Notes: a model not told the origin generated them from the letters alone. 8,609 bases of DNA from an uncultured bacterium (GCA_938048925.1 CALITV010000041.1:1-8609); one strand, 5' to 3'. Shown: positions 1 to 8,283, counted from the stretch's first letter. A program made the numbers and translations.

Positions 1-2233
<2,233 letters not shown>

Positions 2234-2237
2234 GCAG

Positions 2238-2663
2238 ATGGGACTGAATCTCCGCATCATCACCCATTCGAAGATAGTTTTTTCCGATGAGGTAACCGCA
2301 GTGACGCTCCCCAGCGTAAACGGTGCAATGGGCATCCTGCCGCGCCATATCCCCTTCGTGACCCTTCTCGACACCGGTGTCATAGCGGCGCACCTGCACG
2401 ACGACACGCTCTTCGAGTGTACCATCTCGTCGGGAAGCGCCTACCTCGTCAACGACGATCTCACGGTCTTCGCCGACGCCGCCGAGACGCTCGAAACGAT
2501 AGACCTCGAGAGAGCACGTGCCGCACTCGTCGCCGCGCGTGCTTGGATCGAGAAACACCGCAACGACCCGATTCTCTCTGCCGCCGGCGAGAAACTCCTC
2601 CGACGAGCACAGAACCGTATTGCCTTCGTCGAAAAACGGAAAGTTCGTCAGGGAAGTCGATGA
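2238..2663 (+). CDS. atpC: ATP synthase F1 subunit epsilon
   Basis: Epsilon sits at the foot of gamma, links F1 to the c ring and can inhibit ATP hydrolysis. From ATG 2238 the protein has 141 residues, typical for the family. The N-terminal beta-sandwich shows LRIITHSKIVFSDEV, then VTLPSVNGAMGILPRHIPFVTLLDTGVI (about residues 22-49), matching the family pattern of LPGxxGxxGVLPGHxPxxTxLxPG. The C-terminal helical part carries AETLETIDLERARAAL (82-97), the usual AExAxxIDxxRAxxAL. An in-frame ATG at 2208 lies inside atpD and would add ten residues with no family counterpart. The start at 2238 is four bases after the atpD stop and has GGGAAAG (2224-2230) upstream. The stop codon overlaps the ATG of a possible small ORF. 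Identity is secure. Confidence 0.96.
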   Translation: MGLNLRIITHSKIVFSDEVTAVTLPSVNGAMGILPRHIPFVTLLDTGVIAAHLHDDTLFECTISSGSAYLVNDDLTVFADAAETLETIDLERARAALVAARAWIEKHRNDPILSAAGEKLLRRAQNRIAFVEKRKVRQGSR

Positions 2664-2758
2664 ATAAACACCGGCAGCCAGCGCTTCCCCGCCTTTACTT
2701 TCGAGATGAGGAAACCTATAATGAGTCTTTGCTACCGATTGGAGGAACAGGACGATGA
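2660..2758 (+). CDS. Possible 32-residue small protein between atpC and the AtpZ-type gene
   Basis: A short open frame begins with an ATG that overlaps the atpC stop (ATGA at 2660-2663). It ends with a TGA that overlaps the next gene's ATG (ATGA at 2755-2758). The predicted product is 32 residues, starting MNKHRQPALPRLYFRDEE and ending ESLLPIGGTGR. It is hydrophilic, with no membrane segment and no motif I recognise. A weak CAGGGAAG (2649-2656) precedes the start. The double stop/start overlap is what translational coupling would look like and fills the whole gap. The alternative is that this is untranslated spacer whose end merely contains the GGAGG of the next gene. Coding status is uncertain and no function is proposed. 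Confidence 0.35.
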   Translation: MNKHRQPALPRLYFRDEETYNESLLPIGGTGR

Positions 2759-2991
2759 GAGGCAGTTGGAAAGCGCTCGTGTACCTCGCGCTCGCCTTTG
2801 AGATACCGTTCCTTACCGTGGCCGGGTTCTTCGTTGGCAGGCAAATTGACGCTGTATTCGGGATGCCCGACGCCAACATCTTCGCCGGTATCGGCATTAT
2901 CCTTGGCCTCTACGGCTGCTGGCTTACCTTCAAACGGTTCCGCGACTTCGTCGAACAGAAGGACTCCGACGACGGAGAAGGAGAGTTCTGA
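2755..2991 (+). CDS. atpZ: AtpZ/AtpI-type small membrane protein of ATP synthase operon
   Basis: This 78-residue protein resembles the AtpZ family (F0F1-ATPase subunit, putative; ATPase_gene1), small membrane proteins encoded beside F-ATPase genes and linked to Mg2+/Ca2+ transport or assembly. Two membrane segments are visible, about residues 8-27 and 42-60. Between them is GFFVGRQIDAVFGMPDA, matching the family pattern GxxxGxxLDxxxGTxP. The second segment reads AGIGIILGLYGCWLTFKRF, with the usual G-rich helix ending in basic residues. A Glu (E16) sits inside the first helix, as I remember for this family. The tail is very acidic (QKDSDDGEGEF). The ribosome binding site GGAGG at 2741-2745 supports ATG 2755. 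atpB follows after 5 bases. No separate AtpI lies between it and atpB, so it may serve both roles. Family is fairly secure; the choice between Z and I names is less so. Confidence 0.8.
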   Translation: MRGSWKALVYLALAFEIPFLTVAGFFVGRQIDAVFGMPDANIFAGIGIILGLYGCWLTFKRFRDFVEQKDSDDGEGEF

Positions 2992-2996
2992 CGGCG

Positions 2997-3680
2997 ATGC
3001 ACGGCGCTTATCTCTGGGACCTTATCGGGATTCCGAGCCGCTTTCAACCGATCGCCGGGTCGCTTCTCGTGTGCGTTGTCGCTCTGGGTGCAGGCATAGC
3101 GCTTCGCCGTCACTACCAGCATACCCACGGCATCATCCCGCGCAAAGGGATCCATCTCGAGGCCGCCGTCGAATGCCTCGTCGAGTCGCTCCGCTCGTTC
3201 ATCACTTCGATCCTCGGATCTCACGCCGGCGATTTCGAGCGATTGCTCATCGCCATTTTCTCATTTATTCTGCTTTCCAATCTCCTCGGCCTCGTGCCGG
3301 GTTTCATCGCTCCCACCACCAATCTGTCGGTCAACCTCTCCATGGCGCTTACCGTTTTCATCTACTACAACTATATCGGCATCAAACACCATGGCTTCGG
3401 TTATATTCGCATCTTCCTCGGCCCTGTGTGGTGGCTCGCCTTTCTTATGCTCCCCATCGAACTCATCTCACACCTCGCCCGCATCCTTTCGCTTACCCTC
3501 CGGCTTACCGGCAACATGAGCGGTGAGCACGCGGTGAGCACTCTCTTTACATCTCTCATCCCGGTCGGCCTGCCGGTGGTGTTCCTGTTTTTGGGCCTGC
3601 TCGTTGCCGTATTACAAGCCTTCGTATTTATGGCTCTTTCGACCATTTACATCTTGCTTTCGCTGGAATTGGACCACTGA
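2997..3680 (+). CDS. atpB: ATP synthase F0 subunit a
   Basis: Subunit a forms the two half-channels that bring the coupling ion to and from the c ring. The product has 227 residues, within the family range, with five or more hydrophobic helices. The essential Arg is R169 in LSLTLRLTGNM (E. coli R210 equivalent), and Q207 in LQAFVFMALSTIYI corresponds to the conserved Gln of the last helix. The family segments PTTNLSVNLSMAL (106-118), HHGFGYIRIFLGPVWWLAFLM (131-151) and LPIELISHLARILSL (152-166) are clear. I remember this HHGFGY...GPVWWLAF form from deltaproteobacteria and Aquificae. The usual RLFGN reads RLTGN (T171). GGAGAAGGAGAG at 2974-2985 supplies the ribosome binding site. It lies 5 bases after the AtpZ-type gene and 16 before atpE. 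Identity is secure. Confidence 0.97.
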   Translation: MHGAYLWDLIGIPSRFQPIAGSLLVCVVALGAGIALRRHYQHTHGIIPRKGIHLEAAVECLVESLRSFITSILGSHAGDFERLLIAIFSFILLSNLLGLVPGFIAPTTNLSVNLSMALTVFIYYNYIGIKHHGFGYIRIFLGPVWWLAFLMLPIELISHLARILSLTLRLTGNMSGEHAVSTLFTSLIPVGLPVVFLFLGLLVAVLQAFVFMALSTIYILLSLELDH

Positions 3681-3696
3681 TTATAGGAGAAAAATC

Positions 3697-4014
3697 ATGC
3701 TCACAAAGGTACCTTCTCTCCTCGGAACACTGCTTGCTTCTCTGCCGCTCCTCGCGCAGGAAGTAGCCGATGCTTCGGTCGGCGGACTCGAGAAAGGACT
3801 TATTGCGCTCGGCGCTGGTCTCGCCATTGCCATTGCGGCCCTCGGCGGAGGACTTGCTCAAGGAAGAGCGGCCATCGCTGCGATGGAAGGCACTGCGCGC
3901 AACCCCGAGGCAGGCAAACGCATTTTCATTCTGCTTATCCTCGCGCTCGCGCTCATCGAGTCGCTCGTCATCTACGCGCTCGTCGTCTCTTTTTCGCTGA
4001 TCGGGAAAATCTGA
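3697..4014 (+). CDS. atpE: ATP synthase F0 subunit c with N-terminal presequence
   Basis: Subunit c is the hairpin protein that forms the rotating ion-carrying ring. From ATG 3697, which has AGGAGA at 3685-3690, the product has 105 residues against the usual 70-90. The excess is an N-terminal hydrophobic stretch, MLTKVPSLLGTLLASLPLLA, followed by QE, which looks like a cleavable signal sequence. The hairpin follows: helix 1 about 31-60 with AALGGGLAQG, polar loop ARNPEAG (67-73) and helix 2 about 75-102. The ion-binding carboxylate is E88. Q55, S89 and Y93 fall where Na+-binding c subunits have Gln32, Ser66 and Tyr70 (the Q-to-E spacing is 33 in both), while Thr67 is replaced by L90. The gene appears to end the operon: the opposite-strand gene begins one base later. 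Identity is secure; ion specificity is inference. Confidence 0.96.
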   Translation: MLTKVPSLLGTLLASLPLLAQEVADASVGGLEKGLIALGAGLAIAIAALGGGLAQGRAAIAAMEGTARNPEAGKRIFILLILALALIESLVIYALVVSFSLIGKI

Positions 4015-4015
4015 T

Positions 4016-4570
4016 CTACACCTCTGGTGGGACCGGTGCCACTGCTCGCCGGGCGCGATAGGCGGCAACCGTCCGCTTGGCAACGAAATAGGTGGGAACC
4101 GCGGCCACGATACCAACGATGGCTCCTCCGATCCATGTGCAGATGAAGATGTCGAGGAGAAAATCCTTACCTTCCGTGAGAAGAGCAAAAAACCCCGAGA
4201 GGGTGTCGCGGCCCTCGAAGGCGGCCTTGAAGTCTTCGTAGGAAAGCACCTTTTCGATACGCCAAAAGAAGGCGCCGACCCAGTAGGTAAAGGCGTACAT
4301 CGGGATGAAGGTGATCGGGTTGGTAATCCAAACGCCCGAAGCGGCCGCGAATCGGTTGACCCGGAACGGCCACACCAACAGGAGCACCACCGCCATCTGG
4401 ATGCCCATGATGGGAAGCCAGCCGACAAACACCCCGACGGCAAGACCAATCGCTATCTCATGCGGCGTCGCGTGCTGGGTCGCCAATTTCACCGCCCAGC
4501 GGCGAGCTTTTTCCCACAGACTCCTCACCATGTCCGCTGCACCATTACTACCGCCTCTGCGAAAAAACAC
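4016..4570 (-). CDS. DUF2062 membrane protein
   Basis: This 184-residue protein belongs to the DUF2062 family, membrane proteins of unknown function, sometimes fused to or near glycosyltransferases. The family core is visible: ATPHEIAIGLAVGVFVGWLPIMGIQ (34-58), a hydrophobic helix, a basic turn (PFRVNR), then WITNPITFIPMYAFTYWVGA (81-100), matching the SPxxIAxGxAxGxFxGxxPxxGxQ ... NPxTxxPxYxxxYxxG pattern. A last membrane segment spans about 140-163, and the tail is basic then Pro-rich. The longest frame starts at GTG 4570; ATG 4531 (Met14) is an alternative, and neither has a good ribosome binding site. It lies 39 bases downstream of the GAPDH gene and is probably the last gene of that group. 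Its stop codon is one base from the atpE stop, tail to tail. Family assignment is secure; function is unknown. Confidence 0.88.
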   Translation of the reverse strand: MFFRRGGSNGAADMVRSLWEKARRWAVKLATQHATPHEIAIGLAVGVFVGWLPIMGIQMAVVLLLVWPFRVNRFAAASGVWITNPITFIPMYAFTYWVGAFFWRIEKVLSYEDFKAAFEGRDTLSGFFALLTEGKDFLLDIFICTWIGGAIVGIVAAVPTYFVAKRTVAAYRARRAVAPVPPEV

Positions 4571-4609
4571 CGAAGAGATCGCGGCCTTCCGAAAACCGTC
4601 GCGAGGTTT

Positions 4610-5611
4610 CTACCGTGCGAGCACTGTGGCGATGACATCCACGACGCGGTTGCTGTAGCCCCACTCGTTATCGTACCACGCGAGCACCTTGAGCATGTCG
4701 CCGCCGATGACCTGCGTGTAGGGAGCATCTACGATACTGCTGTGCGGGTTTCCATTGAAATCACGGCTCACGAGTTCATCGTCCGATACCGCGAGAATGC
4801 CCTTGAGCGCGCCGGCGGCATATTCGCGGAATTTCGCATTGACCTCGTCCTTGGTCACTGTGCTCTCGAGTTCGTACACCGCATCAACGAGCGAGACATT
4901 CGGCGTCGGAACGCGCACCGAGATGCCGTCGAACTTTCCCTTGAGTTCAGGTATGACAAGCCCCACCGCCTTGGCGGCGCCGGTCGTGGTCGGTATCATC
5001 GAGAGAGCGCCGGCCCGCGCGCGGCGCAGGTCCTTGTGCTCGAGGTCGAGGATACGCTGATCATTGGTGTAAGAATGGATGGTCGTCATGAAGCCTTTCT
5101 TCACCTTCCAGTGCTTGTGAATGATGTAGGTGATCGGGGCATAACAGTTGGTGGTGCACGAGGCGTTCGAAACGATATGGTGCTTCGCGGGGTCATACGC
5201 CTTTTCGTTGACGCCGAGGACGAGCGTGATGTCGGCATCGTTTGCCGGAGCGGTGATGAGCACCTTCTTGGCGCCCGCCTGCCGGAGTACCTCGGCTTTC
5301 TCCTTCTTGGTGTACTTGCCGGTTGACTCGACGACGACATCAATGTCCTTGTAATTGAGTTGCGCTCCGTCCTTTATCGCGGTGACCGGTATCTCCGTGC
5401 CATCCACGACAATCGCATTCTCGGTTGCTTTCACCTCGCGGTGCCATGTTCCCGCCACCGAATCGTATTTGAGCAGGTGGGCAAGCGTTTTGGCATCGGT
5501 GAGGTCATTGATGGTGACGAACTCGATGTCGTCTCGACCGAAGCCGATCCGAAAAACCATGCGGCCGATACGGCCGAACCCGTTGATGGCCAGTCTCATC
5601 TTTTTTGCCAT
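4610..5611 (-). CDS. gap: Glyceraldehyde-3-phosphate dehydrogenase, type I
   Basis: The enzyme oxidises and phosphorylates glyceraldehyde 3-phosphate to 1,3-bisphosphoglycerate with NAD+ in glycolysis, and runs in reverse in gluconeogenesis. The 333-residue length is normal. The Rossmann start reads RLAINGFGRIGR (residues 6-17). An Asp (D36) in TINDLTD lies in the loop after strand 2 and fits NAD use. The active-site Cys is C152 in SNASCTTNC and its His partner is H179 in TTIHSYTNDQ. Further family blocks are RARAGALSMIPTTTGAAKAV, RVPTPNVSLVD and the C-terminal WYDNEWGYSNRVVD. An excellent AAAGGAGG ends five bases before ATG 5611. It starts 22 bases after the stop of the HD-domain gene, so the two are probably co-transcribed. 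No phosphoglycerate kinase or triose-phosphate isomerase gene adjoins it. Identity is secure. Confidence 0.98.
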   Translation of the reverse strand: MAKKMRLAINGFGRIGRMVFRIGFGRDDIEFVTINDLTDAKTLAHLLKYDSVAGTWHREVKATENAIVVDGTEIPVTAIKDGAQLNYKDIDVVVESTGKYTKKEKAEVLRQAGAKKVLITAPANDADITLVLGVNEKAYDPAKHHIVSNASCTTNCYAPITYIIHKHWKVKKGFMTTIHSYTNDQRILDLEHKDLRRARAGALSMIPTTTGAAKAVGLVIPELKGKFDGISVRVPTPNVSLVDAVYELESTVTKDEVNAKFREYAAGALKGILAVSDDELVSRDFNGNPHSSIVDAPYTQVIGGDMLKVLAWYDNEWGYSNRVVDVIATVLAR

Positions 5612-5633
5612 GATCTCCTCCTTTCAAGTATGG

Positions 5634-6635
5634 TTACTCTTCATATGACCCCGTTGTCCGGTAAAAAGCACGCTGCAGAGAGAATATCGTCTTGGTCCAA
5701 TTCTCGTCCATCTCGCCGGAAAGTCCTATGTGTACGGCATCGAGGTTCGCGTCGAGATTGTCAACCATCGAGACGATGAGCGCGTCCATCGTCTGCGGCT
5801 GCTTCGGCGACCCGAACTCGTACTCCCCGTGGTGCGAGAGCATAATGTGCAGTATCTCCATGCGGAGCGTCGCGTCGTCGGGAACCGCTCTCTTGAGGAG
5901 TTTTTCGACGAATGCGGCTCCCATGTAAACATGGCCGAGCAGTTTACCGCTGTCGGTGTAGCGCTCGACGACCGATGTCGAGGCGTTCACTTGAAACTCG
6001 AAGACCTTGCCGACATCGTGGAGCATCGCACCGAGGAGCACCTGCATACGGTTGACCGGATACCGCGACTCGTAGCGCCGCGCGAGGTCGAATGAAATCT
6101 CCGCCACATTGAGCGAGTGCTCCCAGAGACCGCGCCGGTAGTTGTGGTGCATACTCTTGCCCGCGGGGATGGCACGGAAAAGGTCCCACACTTGCGCCGA
6201 ATTCTCGAATTCGGCTATGACAGCGTGCCGTGGGGCATCGAGCGTGTCGGCGAGTGCCCGCCACCGCCGCATGAGATCCTCGGCGCTTTGCGACGATTGG
6301 GGCACAAGGTCGCCCAAGCGATCGAGCATCTCGGAAGGAACCGCCGCCGCCGCTTCGATGACGAGTTGCAGAGCGTTCTGGTAGCGCGCAACGCGCCCTT
6401 TGGTCACCTGCACGATGGCGCCCGCCTCGATTGTTTTTGCAATCTCGGGGGTTACTTCCCATACCTTGCCGTTGATGCCGTTCGCACCGTCGAAGAGGTC
6501 GAGGTCGAGGTAGCGTGTGCTGTTCTTGCCCGATTTGAGGGTTGCTCGGCGCACGAGAAGATAGCAATTCGCGGTATCGGCGATGGCCATTCCCTCTTCA
6601 AGAGAAGCAATTTTGAGACGATTGAGCGTACTCAC
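5634..6635 (-). CDS. YhaM-like 3'-5' exoribonuclease (OB-fold plus HD domain)
   Basis: The protein resembles YhaM, a metal-dependent 3'-5' exoribonuclease of RNA turnover. From GTG 6635 it has 333 residues. The N-terminal OB-fold (about 16-96) shows ADTANCYLLVRRATLKSGKN and YLDLDLFDGANGINGKVW, the usual RNA-binding barrel. The HD hydrolase domain follows: KSMHHNYRRGLWEHSLNV (H173), LLGAMLHDVGKV (H206, D207), LLGHVYMG (H235), LSHHGEYEFGSP (H268, H269) and VDNLDANLDA (D292), so the metal ligands are all present. The start is uncertain. The frame stays open upstream to a TTG at 6683, inside the cupin gene, and no clear ribosome binding site precedes either codon. GTG 6635, two bases after the cupin stop, is preferred because it suggests translational coupling and gives a family-like N-terminus. 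The GAPDH gene follows after 22 bases. Family assignment is strong; substrate is inferred. Confidence 0.9.
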   Translation of the reverse strand: MSTLNRLKIASLEEGMAIADTANCYLLVRRATLKSGKNSTRYLDLDLFDGANGINGKVWEVTPEIAKTIEAGAIVQVTKGRVARYQNALQLVIEAAAAVPSEMLDRLGDLVPQSSQSAEDLMRRWRALADTLDAPRHAVIAEFENSAQVWDLFRAIPAGKSMHHNYRRGLWEHSLNVAEISFDLARRYESRYPVNRMQVLLGAMLHDVGKVFEFQVNASTSVVERYTDSGKLLGHVYMGAAFVEKLLKRAVPDDATLRMEILHIMLSHHGEYEFGSPKQPQTMDALIVSMVDNLDANLDAVHIGLSGEMDENWTKTIFSLQRAFYRTTGSYEE

Positions 6636-6637
6636 GG

Positions 6638-6910
6638 CTAGCCGAAACGATAGTGTTTTTTCACCGGTTTTCGTATCTCCCAAGTGCAGGAAAGCCCGGC
6701 GGGGAAAGTTACCAAATCGCCTTTCGTTATCTCGTAAGAAGCGCCCGTCTTTGTGTCGGTCACGATGACCTCTCCCTCGAGAAAGTAACAGGTCTCCGGT
6801 TCATCGTAGAACCACGGAAAAGAGGAGACCTCCTTTTCCCAGATGGGCCATGAACGAACACCCCGTTTCTCGATATCGGCGTCGCTCGGACGCTCGATGA
6901 CGATCGCCAT
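6638..6910 (-). CDS. Small cupin_3 (DUF861) domain protein
   Basis: This 90-residue protein is a single cupin beta-barrel of the cupin_3/DUF861 type, related to the cupin domains of EutQ and ureidoglycine aminohydrolase. Family blocks in order are WPIWEKEVSSFPWFYDEPETCYFLEGEVIVTD (21-52, quoted in part: the EVSSFPW...ETCYFLEGE core), then ITKGDLVTFPAGLSCTWEI (61-79) and the terminal VKKHYRFG. These match the usual E-xFpWxYdExEtcYxLEGxxxVtd, GDlvxFPaGlsxxWxV and KHY pattern. Stand-alone proteins of this size have no agreed function; a small-ligand or metal-binding role is only inferred. GGAGGAGG at 6917-6924 (minus strand), six bases before ATG 6910, fixes the start. It is the first gene of the minus-strand group, and the HD-domain gene starts two bases after its stop. 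Confidence 0.88.
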   Translation of the reverse strand: MAIVIERPSDADIEKRGVRSWPIWEKEVSSFPWFYDEPETCYFLEGEVIVTDTKTGASYEITKGDLVTFPAGLSCTWEIRKPVKKHYRFG

Positions 6911-6924
6911 GTTTGGCCTCCTCC

Positions 6925-7228
6925 GACAGTTTCATCCACCGGAGCGAAATCTATCGTCGCTTCCGCCAAAAAGCAATTTTTCGTAGGGGTGTTGTGTTAA
7001 CAAAGGAAAAATGTCCCCTGCGGTTGAGGAGGAGGCAGAGAGGGAGGAGTGTATCGGGACGACGAGTAAAGAGACCGAAGGTTTGGTGTCGCCGGAGAAC
7101 GCGAGAAGAGATGAAGCGGCTAAGTTACCGACATACGAAAAGCGTGATGAGTGCGTTGGGGTACATTTTAACTTTGTTTCGACAGCAAAAAGGAAACGGG
7201 CGATAAGGAGGTTTTGCTACCCAATCGG
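6925..7228. other. Gene-poor spacer between the cupin group and the lipoprotein gene
   Basis: About 300 bases lie between the cupin ribosome binding site and the lipoprotein stop. It should hold the promoter of the cupin-led group (minus strand), but I see no convincing -35/-10 pair. It contains a 24-base almost pure purine tract (7026-7049, one C), the palindrome GTTAAC (about 6996-7001) and a 7-base inverted repeat (7184-7218). A + strand frame starts at ATG 7011 behind AAAGGAAAA and runs into the lipoprotein 3' end. Its codon use (many AGG/AGA) and featureless product argue against a gene. Confidence 0.6.
7184..7218. repeat. Short inverted repeat downstream of lipoprotein gene
   Basis: AGCAAAA at 7184-7190 is complementary to TTTTGCT at 7212-7218, with a 21-base loop. 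It lies about 11 bases past the lipoprotein stop on that gene's transcript. The stem is short and A/T-rich and no T-run follows it on the minus strand, so it is at best a weak terminator or mRNA-end structure and may be chance. Confidence 0.25.
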
Positions 7229-8263
7229 TCAGTTCCCGAAGAGTTGTTCCCGTTTGCCGTACACATCGTCGCAGGTGAAATCGTCGGGGACGCGGATATA
7301 GAGGAAGGTGCTGTCCTCGTTGCGGATGGTGCTCTTTTTCTGGCTCTTGAGCGTCGGGTTGGTCGCATCAACGGTATACTGGTCGTCGGTCCAGTTGATG
7401 CTACCTTCGATGCGGTCGGGGTTTGTGCCGATACCGAAAATACCGTCGCCGGGATGGTAGGTGCCGGTGAGTTCGTGCGAAAGGCGCTGGACGAGGTACA
7501 TGTCGCCTTTGATGAGCGCCGAGGTGAATCCGAGGGTGAAGGCGGGATGTCCATCTTCGTCGTGGTCGAAGATGCGGGGGTCGGAAGGGCTGTTGGGAAT
7601 GGTGTCGGTTTCCGGGTCGTCCATCTTGAGCATGCCGCGCAGCTCCCACGAACGGTTCTCGGTGAAGGTGATGACGCCGTTGTTTTCGGTAACAGTGATG
7701 TCGGGCTTCGGACTTTTGAGTTCATAGGGATGCCAGAACCAATAGATGTCGCAGTACTTCTGGTAGAATATGGTGTCTCCCTGCGAGGTGGTGTTGTCTA
7801 TTTTGCAGATTTTGTTCTCGATGTGCAGTTCGCCGTTTTCGATCGTTATTTTCCCAAGTTTGTAGCGAGTGGTTACCGATTCGACATTGCCGATGATGGT
7901 TTGGGTGTCGGAAACGAGAATCAACCGCTCGGCCCATGTGCCGGCAAAGGTGGCGAGCAGGGGGTTTACGGTGTCCTCATCGGGTTCGGCGAGGTCGGTG
8001 TCGAGGTCCTCTTCGGTCACCGTGGAATCGGGTTCTTCGCTTGCCTCGTCGGTTATCGTCTCGTCCGCGATAACGGTGTCATCCGTGACGGATGCTCCGT
8101 CGTCGAGTGGTTCGATAGCCTCGTCGTCGAGTGGTTCGTCGGTGACGGCGGTGTCGTTGTCGAATGGGAGGGCGGCATCGTTCTTGCCCGCCGTGTCACT
8201 GCTGCATGATAAGAATAGCCCGATCATTCCTACGAGGAGCGGGGGCATCAGCAGCTTTTTCAT
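7229..8263 (-). CDS. Secreted lipoprotein with acidic linker
   Basis: The 344-residue product starts MKKLLMPPLLVGMIGLFLSC, a lipoprotein signal peptide with the acceptor Cys at residue 20, so it should be lipid-anchored in the envelope. Residues 21 to about 99 form a low-complexity linker rich in Asp, Glu and Thr with almost no positive charge, including a repeated EPLDD unit. The folded part begins near FAGTWAE (106-112), a GxW opening reminiscent of lipocalin-like barrels, and is rich in beta-type sequence. It contains Cys at 153, 171 and 331, and DHDEDG (233-238), a DxDxDG loop typical of Ca2+ binding. The frame is open far upstream, but GGAGG at 8271-8275 (minus strand), seven bases before ATG 8263, and the signal peptide fix the start. 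It follows the barrel-protein gene by 20 bases. I do not recognise a named family; function is unknown. Confidence 0.85.
   Translation of the reverse strand: MKKLLMPPLLVGMIGLFLSCSSDTAGKNDAALPFDNDTAVTDEPLDDEAIEPLDDGASVTDDTVIADETITDEASEEPDSTVTEEDLDTDLAEPDEDTVNPLLATFAGTWAERLILVSDTQTIIGNVESVTTRYKLGKITIENGELHIENKICKIDNTTSQGDTIFYQKYCDIYWFWHPYELKSPKPDITVTENNGVITFTENRSWELRGMLKMDDPETDTIPNSPSDPRIFDHDEDGHPAFTLGFTSALIKGDMYLVQRLSHELTGTYHPGDGIFGIGTNPDRIEGSINWTDDQYTVDATNPTLKSQKKSTIRNEDSTFLYIRVPDDFTCDDVYGKREQLFGN
8098..8138. repeat. 17-base direct repeat inside the lipoprotein linker
   Basis: CGTCGTCGAGTGGTTCG occurs at 8098-8114 and again at 8122-8138, a period of 24 bases (8 codons). It encodes the repeated EPLDD unit of the acidic linker. 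The perfect repeat inside a low-complexity region suggests growth or loss by slippage. Confidence 0.8.
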
Positions 8264-8283
8264 TATTACACCTCCACAGTTCG

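Noticed and set aside
4019..4075. GC-rich potential hairpins just past atpE as a terminator
   Set aside because: The possible stems (for example GTGG/CCAC) are short, lie in DUF2062 coding sequence and are not followed by a T-run.
4571..4609. AAACC/GGTTT inverted repeat between the GAPDH and DUF2062 genes as a terminator
   Set aside because: The stem is only five or six pairs with no clear T-run, so it does not support a transcript end between the two genes.
4460..5326. Long + strand open frame of 288 codons opposite GAPDH
   Set aside because: It is the mirror of a fully conserved GAPDH gene, a common result of GC-rich codon use, and its product has no recognisable domain.
6117..6641. + strand open frame of 174 codons opposite the exoribonuclease gene
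   Set aside because: It is antisense to the OB-fold/HD coding sequence, whose metal ligands are all conserved; the mirror product has no domain.
7011..7301. A + strand open frame of 96 codons behind AAAGGAAAA
   Set aside because: The product is a featureless charged peptide, codon use (repeated AGG/AGA and GAG runs from the purine tract) is unlike the neighbours, and its last quarter runs antisense through the lipoprotein gene. The start signal alone is not enough.
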